The notes: generated by a model from the letters alone, not told the origin. Numbered from the stretch's first letter, positions 1 through 8,968 are shown. The stretch is 64,000 nucleotides of DNA from Antrihabitans auranticaus (GCF_016481275.1 NZ_JAEMNW010000004.1:434001-498000); one strand, 5' to 3'. Translations and numbers: made by a program.

Positions 1-453
1 CCGCGAGAACTGGCGGCGGTTATCGCACACGAGTCCGCGCACGTGCGTTACCGGCACAGTACGTGGATTCAGATCGCGGAGTCGGCTCGTGCGCTCAACC
101 CCGTCGTGCGACCGCTGACTGCCTCCATCCGCTTGGCCGCGGAGCGGCATGCGGACGAATGCGCGGCATACCTGGACCGCCCGGCTGCTCTGCGCGCTGT
201 CGCGCGCGCGTCGATCTTGCCCAGGGCAGCGGTTCGGATGCCGGCGATCGGCATCTCCAGCAAGGGTGGCGACGCAGTGCGTCGGGTGCAGGCGCTTGCA
301 GCGCCGCCCATCGAGAACCAACCGAAGTCCCTTGTTGTTTTGATTGGTGCGGTGGCAGTCGTTGCAGCGTTGTTGTGGGGCGCGTTGGCCGACGTGGCAC
401 AAGACAGCGTCTTCCCGGAACCCGGGCACAGTCCGACCGACGTCTTCCGGTGA
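1..453 (+). CDS. BlaR1/M56-type zinc metallopeptidase, 5' truncated
   Basis: The frame is open from base 1, so the N-terminus lies outside the window; 150 residues remain. An HESAH motif (HExxH zinc-peptidase signature, window residues 10-14) is followed by AAERHADECA, which fits the downstream Glu/Asp zinc ligand of M48/M56 peptidases. One hydrophobic segment lies near the C-terminus, so this is probably a membrane-anchored protease like mycobacterial Rv1845c (BlaR). In that family the protease works with a BlaI repressor gene, normally just upstream and so not visible here. A BlaI-like inverted repeat lies 50 bp downstream, in front of the peptide synthetase. The family call is good; the role is inferred. 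Confidence 0.75.
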   Translation, partial: PRELAAVIAHESAHVRYRHSTWIQIAESARALNPVVRPLTASIRLAAERHADECAAYLDRPAALRAVARASILPRAAVRMPAIGISSKGGDAVRRVQALAAPPIENQPKSLVVLIGAVAVVAALLWGALADVAQDSVFPEPGHSPTDVFR

Positions 454-502
454 CGCTCGTCTGTTCTCTGAAATCGGACGATTCTGCGCAACGAGGTTTA
501 AA

Positions 503-522
503 ACTACTCAGTTTGTAGTAGT
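503..522. promoter_or_regulatory. Candidate BlaI-like operator
   Basis: ACTACT - 8 bp - AGTAGT is an inverted repeat 41 bp before the synthetase start codon. The TACTA/TAGTA half-sites resemble those known for BlaI/MecI repressors, including mycobacterial BlaI. The BlaR-type protease gene ends just upstream. Binding is inferred from resemblance only. Confidence 0.4.
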
Positions 523-562
523 TATCAGTTGACAGCGTTGCGTAGCTATCGACGGAGAATGG

Positions 563-3500
563 ATGGTCACCCGATTGCAGGGTTCCGATGACGGTGTGCG
601 CATCCTGCCGCTCAGCCCCCAACAGCACGCGCTCTGGCTTGCGCAGACGATGACCCCCGATGTCCCGTTCGTCGTCGCGCAGTACGCGGATCTGCGCGGA
701 TCGGTCGACACAGGGCTCATGGCCGACTGCATGCGGCGTGCGCTCCGGGAGTTGGACGTCGCAACCGATCCGCTGGTCGAAGTCGAGGGCCGGCCGCACC
801 AGGTCCTCGGTCTCGGATTGTTCGACGTCGCTTCCCTCGACTTGCGGCAGGAGTCCGACCCGGCCGGAGCGGCGCGCGCAATCATGTCAGCGGATTACAC
901 CAAACCGTTGTCCGTGCTGCGTGATCCGCTCGTTGCGTGCAGCATCTTCCGCTTGGCCGACGACAGGTACTGGTGGTACTCGCGCGCCCACCACATCGTC
1001 CTGGATGGCTACGCCGCGATGCAGGTCATGCGCCGCACCACTGATCTGTATCGGTGTTTCATGACCGGCGAGGAGCCTCAGGGCGCCGCTACGACCGGGT
1101 TGGCGGACGTAATCGAGGAGGAAACGCGTTATCGCACATCTCGTCGGTATCGAATCGATGGTGACTTCTGGCGCGCTCAGGCCGGTTGGCTGCAGCCTCA
1201 GCCGAGCCTGGCAGGTGCGGTGGGACGCCCGACCGCTCATTCTTGGGTTGCGAGCGCTGCACTGCCCGAACAAGTTTCGGGCGTCTTGCGTTCGCTCGAC
1301 GACCGCTTTGGCGCGGCAACGTTGATCGCCGGTTTTGCAGCATTTCTTTCACGCATGCTCGATGCGGACGATCTCGTACTCGGGTTACCTGTTGCTGCTC
1401 GCACGACAGCGAGGTTGCGACGTGGCGGCGGGTCGACGGCAAACGTCGTTCCGTTGGTGCTGGCGGGAGTGGGTTCGGTCGAGGCCGAGTCCGCTGTCCG
1501 AATTTGCCAGTCGGCGATTGTGAATGCTCTTCGACACCAACGGTTTCCGCGCTACGACATCGTCGAATCCGACAATCGTCTCGTCCATTTCGGTCCAGTC
1601 GTCAACGTGATGATGTTTCGCAACGAAATAGCGATCGCTGGAGTGCACGGGCACGTGCACGTACTCACTACTGGCCCGACAACGGACCTGTCGGTCAACA
1701 TTTATCCTGGCTACGACGATTCGGCGTGGCGCATCGATTTCGAGGCGAACGCGAACTTGTACAGCCACGAAACCCTTGTGAATCACCACCGTCGCTTTTT
1801 GTCGTTTCTCGGCCGTTTCGTCGGCGGCCTGGGTTCGCGCGCGATGGTCTCGGACTTGGACCTCTTCCGGGCCGGCGAACACGGTGAATTCATACCAGCA
1901 ACCGGAGCGTGTGGACTCGCCCCCGCGTCGCTACCCGACCTGCTTGCTACCGGTCTGGAGGGACACGAACACAGCACGGCCGTTTGCGACGACCGGGCTG
2001 CGCTCACGTACAAACAGCTCGACGATGAATCGAATCGATTGGCGCGCGCACTGGCGCTCGGTGGTGCCGGGCCCGAATCTCTTGTTGTGATTGCGATTCC
2101 GCGCTCGATCGAATCAGTTGTCGCGGTGTGGGCAGTCGCCAAAACCGGTGCGGCCTTCGTCCCTGTCGATCCGACTCATCCGCCCGACCGTGTCTCGTAC
2201 ATGATTGCGGACTCGGGCGCGCGTTTCGGCCTCACGGTGCGCGGTGCTCGCGCCCGTCTGCCGGATTCCGTGTCGTGGTTGCTCGTAGACGAATCTGAGG
2301 CAGTCGGGCGCTACTCGAGCACCCCGATCACCGATGCCGATCGGGTCGCGCCGCTGCGAATCGACCATCCGGCGTACGTGATCTATACGTCTGGCTCCAC
2401 CGGCACACCGAAAGGTGTTGTAGTCACGCATCGCGGATTGGCCAACCTCGCCCAAGAAATCCGGCAGAAGTACGGGATCGACGGGTCGTCGCGTATTTTG
2501 CATTTCGCGTCACCGATTTTCGACACTTCGCTCGTCGAAATTCTCGCCGCGAGTTTGGGAGCAGCGAGACTCGTTGTAGCGCCCCCGTCGACCTACGGTG
2601 GCACCGAGCTGCACGATCTATTGCGCGCGCACCGGGTGACGCACCTGCTGTCCACGCCCTCCGCAGTCGCGACACTCGATCACGCAGACGATGATCACCT
2701 GCAACTTGTCCTTGTCGGCGGCGAACCGTGCCCGCCGCTGCTCGCGCGGCGGTGGGCGGGCAGTCGAACGATGCGAAACGCGTACGGCCCCACCGAAGCG
2801 ACGTGCAGTGTCACGATGACCGAGCCGCTGAAGCCGGAAGGTCCAGTCTCGATCGGGCACTTGATGCGCGGTGTCAGTGCCGTCGTGCTCGACGAGCATC
2901 TGCGGCCGTGTCCGCCTGGAAAGTTCGGCGACCTCTACCTCTCGACGCCGGGATTGGCGCGCGGATATCACCGTCAGGCCGGCCTCACGGCGGCGCGTTT
3001 CGTAGCCGCGCCCTTCGCCGCTGTCGGCTCACGAATGTTTCATACGGGCGACATCGTCCGGTTTACTGACGATAGGCAACTGGATTTTCACGGTCGGCGC
3101 GACACTCAGGTGAAGATCAGGGGTTTCCGGATCGAACTCCGGGAGATCGACGCCGTTCTCACCGCAGACCCGGGGGTTCATTTCGCTGCCACGATCGTGC
3201 ATGCGAACGCCGAGGACGATCGGATTCTGATCTCCTACGTCGTTCCCGCGCGTGGCGCCCCTTTCGACGCGGTACACCTACGCCGGCACGCACGTAACAG
3301 TCTCCCGCCGTACATGGTTCCAGCGAGTTTCGTCGAGATCGATACTGTGCCGCTGACGCCGACGATGAAACTCGATTCGACTGCTTTACCGCCCCCGATA
3401 TTCGGATCGCAGACGGAAACAGGCCGCCCACCTGCCGACGAAATCGAGCACGAATTGACGCGCATCGTCGGCGACTGTTTGCACGTCGAGGTGGAGTCAG

Positions 3501-4987
3501 TCGAAGACTCGTTCTTCGACCTCGGCGGTGACTCGCTGTCGGCAACGCGGGTTGCTGCAAGAATCAACGACGCATTCGACATGCAACTGACCGTCCGAGA
3601 CATCTTCGACGCACCGATCCTGGCGACACTGGGCGAACGCGTGCGCGAGCGGTCGATATCGTCGAACTCGCTGCCCAGGCTCGGCAGTCTGCCTGTGCCC
3701 CCGCATATTCCGCTCGCTCCGGCACAGGCCTTCATCGATCGATCGCCGCATGAACCCGCTTTGTACAACCTGCCTTTCACGATCCGTGTCCACGGACCGC
3801 TCGACGTCGAAGCGCTCCGACGTGCGCTCGTCGACGTCGTCGACCGCCACGCCCCACTGCGCACGATCTATCCCGACGCCGCGACCGGGGTCGTGCAGCG
3901 AGTACTCGACGCGGTCGAGGCCGCACCCGAACTAGCAGTGCTGCACAGTTCTCCAGCAACCAACGACGTGCAGGTCGAACCGGTACTCAGCGCGCCCTTC
4001 GATGTGAGGCACGACGCTCCGATTCGAGCCCGATTGTTCCGGCTAGGCCCCGACGACCACGTGATTGCGTGCGCGATCCACCACATCGCGGCCGACGGCT
4101 GGTCGCTCCGCCCACTGGCGAGCGATCTTGTGGCTGCCTACATGGCGCGAGCGGCGGGCGCAGAACCCGCTTGGGCACCTCTGCGCATCGACTACGCGGA
4201 CTACGTCGTCTGGCACCGCGCACGACTCGGCGACGAAACGAACCCCGACAGCGTCGCAGCACGACAGATCGACTATTGGCGGTCCGAACTTGCCGGTCTC
4301 ACCGCACCGCTCGAGCTGGCCGCCAATCGTCGCCGGCCCGAGTGCTGGACCTATGGTGCCGGCCGTGTGCGGCTCACAACGTTGTCTTCCCGCCTCGGTG
4401 ACTCCCTTCGCGACATCGCGAGCCGGCACCAGACCAGCCTGTACGTGACCGTGCTTGCGTCGGTGGCAATGTTGCTCGCGGATTTGACAGGCCGGACCGA
4501 TATTGCAGTCGGTACACCCATTGCCGGACGCGGTGAGGATGCTCTCGACGAGCTTGTCGGAATGTTCGTGAACACACTCGTCTTATGCGTCGAGATCGAG
4601 CCGACCATGACGTTCGACGAAGTCATCGACCGTGCCCGAGACGCGCACCTGCGTGGGTTGGCCCAGTCCGACGTTCCTTTCGAGCGTCTCGTCCAGGTCC
4701 TCGATCCACCACGCAGCGCGGTGCGACACCCCTTCTTCCAGGTCGTAGTATCGTTCGACAACTATTCTGCGCCAACACTTTCCGTGGACTCTCTGCAATT
4801 CGACATCACGCCACACCCGCTTGACGTGGCCAAATGCGACCTGCATTTTCATTTTTCCGAGACCGCCGACGATGTCGGAATATCGTGTGAGTTGGTGTAC
4901 TCGACCGACGTCTTCGACGATGTCGAACCGATTCTCGAGCGATACGAAAAGCTCACCAGCGCAATTGTATTCAACTTCGCACAGTGA
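563..4987 (+). CDS. Nonribosomal peptide synthetase, C-A-T-C
   Basis: 1474 aa. Condensation domain at about 12-430 (HHIVLDG near 142); adenylation domain at about 450-950 (core A3 YTSGSTGTPKG near 607, A5 NAYGPTEAT); thiolation domain with the phosphopantetheine serine in LGGDSLS near 990; second condensation domain at about 1030-1470 (HHIAADG near 1172). One amino acid is activated, but there are two condensation domains, no thioesterase or reductase, and no MbtH gene in the window. It therefore needs an upstream acyl/aminoacyl donor and a downstream acceptor in trans, or a C-terminal condensation domain that releases the product. Start chosen at 563 behind GACGGAGAA; another ATG at 559 is out of frame. 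Product unknown. Confidence 0.9.
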   Translation: MVTRLQGSDDGVRILPLSPQQHALWLAQTMTPDVPFVVAQYADLRGSVDTGLMADCMRRALRELDVATDPLVEVEGRPHQVLGLGLFDVASLDLRQESDPAGAARAIMSADYTKPLSVLRDPLVACSIFRLADDRYWWYSRAHHIVLDGYAAMQVMRRTTDLYRCFMTGEEPQGAATTGLADVIEEETRYRTSRRYRIDGDFWRAQAGWLQPQPSLAGAVGRPTAHSWVASAALPEQVSGVLRSLDDRFGAATLIAGFAAFLSRMLDADDLVLGLPVAARTTARLRRGGGSTANVVPLVLAGVGSVEAESAVRICQSAIVNALRHQRFPRYDIVESDNRLVHFGPVVNVMMFRNEIAIAGVHGHVHVLTTGPTTDLSVNIYPGYDDSAWRIDFEANANLYSHETLVNHHRRFLSFLGRFVGGLGSRAMVSDLDLFRAGEHGEFIPATGACGLAPASLPDLLATGLEGHEHSTAVCDDRAALTYKQLDDESNRLARALALGGAGPESLVVIAIPRSIESVVAVWAVAKTGAAFVPVDPTHPPDRVSYMIADSGARFGLTVRGARARLPDSVSWLLVDESEAVGRYSSTPITDADRVAPLRIDHPAYVIYTSGSTGTPKGVVVTHRGLANLAQEIRQKYGIDGSSRILHFASPIFDTSLVEILAASLGAARLVVAPPSTYGGTELHDLLRAHRVTHLLSTPSAVATLDHADDDHLQLVLVGGEPCPPLLARRWAGSRTMRNAYGPTEATCSVTMTEPLKPEGPVSIGHLMRGVSAVVLDEHLRPCPPGKFGDLYLSTPGLARGYHRQAGLTAARFVAAPFAAVGSRMFHTGDIVRFTDDRQLDFHGRRDTQVKIRGFRIELREIDAVLTADPGVHFAATIVHANAEDDRILISYVVPARGAPFDAVHLRRHARNSLPPYMVPASFVEIDTVPLTPTMKLDSTALPPPIFGSQTETGRPPADEIEHELTRIVGDCLHVEVESVEDSFFDLGGDSLSATRVAARINDAFDMQLTVRDIFDAPILATLGERVRERSISSNSLPRLGSLPVPPHIPLAPAQAFIDRSPHEPALYNLPFTIRVHGPLDVEALRRALVDVVDRHAPLRTIYPDAATGVVQRVLDAVEAAPELAVLHSSPATNDVQVEPVLSAPFDVRHDAPIRARLFRLGPDDHVIACAIHHIAADGWSLRPLASDLVAAYMARAAGAEPAWAPLRIDYADYVVWHRARLGDETNPDSVAARQIDYWRSELAGLTAPLELAANRRRPECWTYGAGRVRLTTLSSRLGDSLRDIASRHQTSLYVTVLASVAMLLADLTGRTDIAVGTPIAGRGEDALDELVGMFVNTLVLCVEIEPTMTFDEVIDRARDAHLRGLAQSDVPFERLVQVLDPPRSAVRHPFFQVVVSFDNYSAPTLSVDSLQFDITPHPLDVAKCDLHFHFSETADDVGISCELVYSTDVFDDVEPILERYEKLTSAIVFNFAQ

Positions 4988-5093
4988 GGTCGCCGAGCGT
5001 GATCGAAATGGGCAGACGGGCGGGGAGAACTGTGGCGGTGTTGGACGCGGACTTTGCGCTTCACGCCTGTACCCATGTGGGGATGTGGAAAAG

Positions 5094-5106
5094 GTTGTAA
5101 TACAAC
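5094..5106. promoter_or_regulatory. Perfect palindrome, likely TetR operator
   Basis: GTTGTA-A-TACAAC is a perfect 6-1-6 palindrome 71 bp before the TetR gene start. The position fits an autoregulatory operator. This could also act on nearby genes; untested. Confidence 0.5.
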
Positions 5107-5176
5107 AGATTTCAGGCGCAAGCGGTGTACAGTGTGGGCTGATGACAGGGCAAGTCGAGTTGCCCGGGAGGGGACG

Positions 5177-5767
5177 ATGATTACCGCTTCGAGCCGATCG
5201 TCCACAGGGGGTCGGCGTGAGCAGTTGGTCGGCACCGCATTCGCGATCCTGCGCAGCCGCGGAGCGGACGGCCTCACCTTGCCTATGCTGGCCGATGCCT
5301 GTGGCGTGAGTAGGCCCACCGTCTACAACTACTTCGGTGGCAGAACGGGTTTGCTGCTCACTTTGTATCAGCGTCTGTACGACGGTCATTACGCGGCGCT
5401 AGTTAATGCGTTGCAACCGCCGTCGGACACGCTCGAGGAGATCGCGCGCGGGGTGGCGGCAGCATTGTTAGACTGTGCAGCGGACCGAGCCGAATTCGAT
5501 GCTCTCACTGCGGCGTTGAAAGGTCATTCCGAAAGCGAACAGAAACTTCTCGGCATGTTCGACCGCTACGTGGAGGCAATGTATATCGCGTTGCTGCCGC
5601 ACTCCTGCCTCGGTCCGCCCGTGTTGCGGCTGCGGTGTATCGGTCTGTTGGGGGCTGCTCGGGCGGTCGGGGCCGAACTCGCGGGTGGCCGTACCACCCG
5701 CGATGAGGCGGCCGCCGCGGTCGTAGAGCTATTCATGTGCAGTCTCAACTCCGCGACCGCTGTCTAG
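5177..5767 (+). CDS. TetR-family transcriptional regulator
   Basis: 196 aa. The N-terminal helix-turn-helix is clear (residues about 14-60: RREQLVGTAFAILRSRG, then SRPTVYNYFGG), followed by a helical ligand-binding domain without recognisable specificity. The open frame extends to 5054, but ATG 5177 has a GGGAGGGGAC ribosome-binding site and leaves the palindrome at 5094-5106 upstream. It lies downstream of the synthetase in the same direction with a 190-bp gap, so it may have its own promoter. Ligand and targets are unknown; control of the synthetase or of itself is the natural guess. Confidence 0.85.
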   Translation: MITASSRSSTGGRREQLVGTAFAILRSRGADGLTLPMLADACGVSRPTVYNYFGGRTGLLLTLYQRLYDGHYAALVNALQPPSDTLEEIARGVAAALLDCAADRAEFDALTAALKGHSESEQKLLGMFDRYVEAMYIALLPHSCLGPPVLRLRCIGLLGAARAVGAELAGGRTTRDEAAAAVVELFMCSLNSATAV

Positions 5768-5776
5768 CGCGGTAGT

Positions 5777-5826
5777 CGACTCTTCCCCGGCAGACCCCAA
5801 CCGGAATCGTCCGTGGGGCGGAGTCG
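5777..5826. terminator. Possible bidirectional terminator
   Basis: CGACTC-TT-CCCC pairs with GGGG-CG-GAGTCG across a 26-nt loop between two convergent genes. The stem is interrupted and no T-run follows, so support is modest. Confidence 0.35.
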
Positions 5827-5839
5827 GCAGGCTAAGCGA

Positions 5840-5923
5840 TTACATCGGCATGTCCATGGGTGGCATCATTCCCATATGGTGCATGCACATCATTATCATG
5901 TGCACAACCTGCATCAGGTCCAT
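5840..5923 (-). CDS. Methionine-rich 27-residue micropeptide
   Basis: The minus strand encodes 27 residues beginning MDLMQVVHM and ending PPMDMPM: 12 Met, 3 His and 1 Cys. An AAGGGAG ribosome-binding site ends 9 nt before ATG 5923; an earlier in-frame ATG at 5932 directly abuts that site and is unlikely to be used. It is the last, closely spaced gene of the minus-strand Acg-SDR-Rv1733c-like operon (50 bp after the previous stop). The Met/His composition resembles thioether copper(I) ligands, so metal binding is a possible role, but no known family is recognised. It is too short for routine gene calling. Confidence 0.55.
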   Translation of the reverse strand: MDLMQVVHMIMMCMHHMGMMPPMDMPM

Positions 5924-5972
5924 TTGTCTCATCTCCCTTCTGGTCGTGAATCACACCGCGATTCTTGCGTGT

Positions 5973-6584
5973 CTAGTTCCTGTCCGAAGCTCGCGTCGAC
6001 TCGCTCCAGTCCGCCCATTCGTGAGTCCAACGACGTGAATTGCGGGTGTCGAGTGCCCAGCGAAAGCCTCCTATACTCGCAATCAGAGTCGCCGCAATTA
6101 CGCTGAAGCTCGTAATGGCCGACCAGATTCCGAATGACGCGGCCGCGGACGTCGGCAGCGGCGGATCGACGCGTTCGCCGGCGTCATTCGTCCAAACCGC
6201 AACCTGATCGCCAGTCTCGACGTGCCCGTTGATCCGTTGCGTCGCCCTGACGACGCGACCCCCGACGGTCCATTCGACCTCGACTTTGGTCATGTCGGAA
6301 GCAGTGGCGCCAGACCGTAGATTGCTCGGTCCGGTCGATTTGACGGCGTCTACCACGGACGCCCAGACCTCGTGCTTTGTCGCGCGGTCAGCAAGGATGC
6401 TATCGCGCTTGTTGGAGTACGAGTTCGTGCCGATCGTCGCGCAAATCGGAACTGCCACTGCAAGAACAACAACCGCGATCAGCACTGCTGTCGTGTAGAC
6501 GCGTTCGCTGGTCCGCATCAATTTGTTCGTGTTCCATGGACCGAGTTGCCACAAGCGTGCGCCCCAGTTTGTCGTGTTCGTCAT
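5973..6584 (-). CDS. Rv1733c-like two-pass membrane protein
   Basis: 203 aa. One transmembrane segment at about 30-52 and a second at about 150-172 flank an extracytoplasmic stretch that contains TVGGRVVRATQRINGHVETGDQV. This is the layout of mycobacterial Rv1733c, a DosR-regulon membrane protein of unknown biochemical role. The start ATG overlaps the stop of the SDR gene (ATGA), implying translational coupling. It is the third gene of a four-gene minus-strand operon. Confidence 0.8.
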   Translation of the reverse strand: MTNTTNWGARLWQLGPWNTNKLMRTSERVYTTAVLIAVVVLAVAVPICATIGTNSYSNKRDSILADRATKHEVWASVVDAVKSTGPSNLRSGATASDMTKVEVEWTVGGRVVRATQRINGHVETGDQVAVWTNDAGERVDPPLPTSAAASFGIWSAITSFSVIAATLIASIGGFRWALDTRNSRRWTHEWADWSESTRASDRN

Positions 6585-7336
6585 CGGATGTTCGGTCCTT
6601 TTGAGATCGCGACCGATCCGGCAGTTGCTCCGCCGTCAACGACGAATTCCGAACCGGTCGAGTAGGTAGCCTCTAGTGCGACGAATCGCACCATTGCCGC
6701 AACTTCCGCAGGGTCTCCGAATCGCGGAATTGGTTGCGATGTCACGATTTCTTCGCCGAGGCCGGCTGTCATGGGCGTCCTTATCGGACCCGGGTGGACC
6801 GAGCAGACTCTGATCCCGTCTTCCGCGAAATCGAGTGCGGCGGCCTTGGTAAGCCCGCGTAGCCCCCATTTACTTGCAACATATCCGCCCAGGCCGGAAT
6901 ATCCGGTCAGGCCGGCGGTCGAGGAAATGTTTACAATTGCGCCGCCGCCGTTGCGGCGCAGGATCGGTGCCGCCGAGTGCATGCCCAACCAGGGGCCGTA
7001 CAAATTCACATCCAGAACGTGCCGAAACTGAGCAGGCCACTCGTCGGCCACCCCGTGAAAATCCACGATGCCGGCATTGTTGACAAGGATCGCGAGCGGT
7101 CCGAGTTCCTCGTCGGATTCTTCTAGAGCTGCGCGCCAATCCTTCGCATCTGTGACGTCGAGATGACGGTAACGTGCGTGCTCGCCTAGTGATTCAGCGA
7201 GTCGCTTACCTTCGTCGTCATCCAGATCGCCGATAAGCACGCGAATTCCGGCGTCGACCAATGCCCGTGCGACTGCGGCACCGATCCCCTGTGCGCCACC
7301 CGTGACTACTGCACTTCGCCCGTCGAACTTTTGCAT
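6581..7336 (-). CDS. Short-chain dehydrogenase/reductase (SDR)
   Basis: 251 aa, classical SDR length. The cofactor motif TGGAQGIG (residues 12-19), the NNAG motif, and the catalytic Tyr152 and Lys156 in YVASK are all present. An acidic residue after the second strand (GDLDDDE) favours NAD(H). It is predicted to oxidise or reduce a hydroxy/keto group; the substrate is unknown. It starts 32 bp after the Acg-type nitroreductase and overlaps the next gene by 4 bp, so it is expressed with redox and dormancy genes. Confidence 0.9.
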   Translation of the reverse strand: MQKFDGRSAVVTGGAQGIGAAVARALVDAGIRVLIGDLDDDEGKRLAESLGEHARYRHLDVTDAKDWRAALEESDEELGPLAILVNNAGIVDFHGVADEWPAQFRHVLDVNLYGPWLGMHSAAPILRRNGGGAIVNISSTAGLTGYSGLGGYVASKWGLRGLTKAAALDFAEDGIRVCSVHPGPIRTPMTAGLGEEIVTSQPIPRFGDPAEVAAMVRFVALEATYSTGSEFVVDGGATAGSVAISKGPNIR

Positions 7337-7368
7337 CGCGTTCCCGTCGATTCGTCTCGTTTTGCTGG

Positions 7369-8349
7369 CTACTTCTTGGTGAACAGAACTTCGGACAGCG
7401 GCCTGCGGGGGGTTGGAGGTCCGTCTTCCGCCGTTGGGGCGATTCCGACCCTGACGAGTACCTGCGGAATTCCGTCAGTGGGGGAGACGCTCCGAATCAT
7501 GTTGCGGCTGTGCGGAAGTTCGGTCACGTGTGTGAGGGCGCATGTCGCGAGCCCTCTGGCGGTGCACTCGAGCAACACCTTGGAGAGTGCTTCGCCTGTG
7601 CGCAGCCAATCGATGCGATTGTCCGCGGCTGTGGACAGGACAAGAATGGCAGCACGGTCCTCGACGATTTCGTGTCTCCTGGACCGCGGCTTGCCAACTG
7701 GGAATCGTCTGCCCATTGCGACTCGATCGTGTTCGGCAGCGCTGATCAACGCGCTTTTCGGAACACCCTCGGGGAGAGTCGACTCGCCTGTCCACCAATA
7801 CAACTCGTCCTGGTACATAGCGTCGAGTTGGCGCTGACTGGAAGTCAGTGCGGACGCATGGACCAGCTCGGCGTGTGCGCTGCGGCCGAGCACGTCGACT
7901 CTCACGTGCGAGACAAGCGCGAGTGCGCCGAGTCGAAGGGTCAACGCGTCGAGGTCGGTCGGTGCTGCGAGTGGCAATCGATCACTGCGTCGTTCCACAA
8001 TTGCGGCTGCAGCGTCTGTGGCCTCAGCGCTTGCATGATGTGCCGGTGCGACGATGATCTGTGCGAGGTGATCGCGGTCGTTATCGGGCATTCGCGTGAT
8101 ATCTGTTTGCCAGTTTCGAGCAGCGAAGGCTGTTTGCAGATGGTCGAGCGCGGCACCGCAACTGATGACCATCTGCCGACCGAAGGCGTCCGTCGAGGGC
8201 AGCAGCCTGTCCGGATCGCAGTAGAGATCCAGCGAATGGCCGTCGCGGACCCATCTCCATGGCTGGCTGTTGTGTAGCGACGGTGCTCGGCAGGCCAGCG
8301 CGATCACAGATTCGACAGTGCGGGTATCGGGTACGGACAGTGTGTTCAT
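7369..8349 (-). CDS. Acg-family FMN-binding nitroreductase-like protein
   Basis: 326 aa. Starts MNTLSVPD and carries the family hallmark RAPSLHNSQPWRW at about 20-32 and an RRSDRLP motif further on. This is the Acg/Rv3131/Rv2032 group of DosR-regulon proteins, which bind FMN but whose reaction is unsettled. The open frame runs up to 8556, but ATG 8349 (behind GAGAAGCG) matches the family N-terminus. It is the first gene of a minus-strand operon with the SDR, the Rv1733c-like protein and the Met-rich peptide. A DosR-like box lies at 8507-8520. Two further paralogues and one remnant occur in the window. Confidence 0.85.
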   Translation of the reverse strand: MNTLSVPDTRTVESVIALACRAPSLHNSQPWRWVRDGHSLDLYCDPDRLLPSTDAFGRQMVISCGAALDHLQTAFAARNWQTDITRMPDNDRDHLAQIIVAPAHHASAEATDAAAAIVERRSDRLPLAAPTDLDALTLRLGALALVSHVRVDVLGRSAHAELVHASALTSSQRQLDAMYQDELYWWTGESTLPEGVPKSALISAAEHDRVAMGRRFPVGKPRSRRHEIVEDRAAILVLSTAADNRIDWLRTGEALSKVLLECTARGLATCALTHVTELPHSRNMIRSVSPTDGIPQVLVRVGIAPTAEDGPPTPRRPLSEVLFTKK

Positions 8350-8698
8350 GGTTCGCTTCTCGTTCGATTGCGGGTCGGCAGCGCGCCACCGTCGGCAACG
8401 AAGGACGACTTTTCTCGTTGTGGCTCTTGCATACTCATCGCCTCGGGTATGTCCTCGGACATTTCGTCTCGCATCGAAATCTACGACGAGGATGATCGTC
8501 CGAGAGGAGGCTTTGGTCCCTCGTCGGGCGACCATGGACACCAGGAAGGCCGGCACACGCGGTCAGTGACTTCGTGCCCCACTTTCTCCGACCAATGGCT
8601 GATAGGTGCGACTACCTCGTGCCCTGCTTCGTTACAGCACGAACGAGTGGAATGGGTGCAGAGCCTCGATTCGAGTCGGGCTGAAGGGAGAACTTCAG
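8350..8698. other. 349-bp divergent intergenic region
   Basis: It separates the minus-strand Acg operon from the plus-strand small membrane protein. It contains one DosR-like box (8507-8520) and the AAGGGAG ribosome-binding site of the plus-strand gene at its end. No further gene was supported in it. Confidence 0.6.
8507..8520. promoter_or_regulatory. DosR-like box
   Basis: GAGGCTTTGGTCCC resembles the mycobacterial DosR core GGGACTWWAGTCCC, with an intact right half. It is 158 bp before the Acg start and 179 bp before the plus-strand gene, farther than most boxes here. Confidence 0.45.
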
Positions 8699-8968
8699 AT
8701 GTCCGGGATCGCGATTATTTTGGTCGCCTACTATTTCGGCGTTGTGAGCTACATCGCTGAACACGCAGAGGTATTCGTCACAGCAGCAATTCTGCTGTGG
8801 CTTCTCCTGTTCGTACCCAGCCGAATGTGGGCAAAAATGCGCTCGAGGGCTGTGCGAATTGTTGCGCCGCGACTGCGCGACTACGTAGAGCCGCAACCGA
8901 AGGACCAGGACGAATTTGTACCGACTGAGTCACTGAGCGGTCAAAAGCATCAGCCGGCATATCACTGA
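8699..8968 (+). CDS. Small membrane protein of unknown function
   Basis: 89 aa, starting MSGIAIILVAYYFG at ATG 8699 with AAGGGAG 8 nt upstream; the open frame runs further 5' but without such a signal. Two hydrophobic segments (about 4-22 and 28-48) are followed by a basic stretch and a hydrophilic tail ending GQKHQPAYH. No family recognised. It lies ahead of the USP gene at 9020 in the same direction and may be cotranscribed with it. Confidence 0.6.
   Translation: MSGIAIILVAYYFGVVSYIAEHAEVFVTAAILLWLLLFVPSRMWAKMRSRAVRIVAPRLRDYVEPQPKDQDEFVPTESLSGQKHQPAYH

Noticed and set aside
5850-6038. Plus-strand 62-codon Cys/Ile-rich frame overlapping the Met-rich peptide
   Set aside because: It has no ribosome-binding site, while the minus-strand peptide has a well-spaced AAGGGAG.
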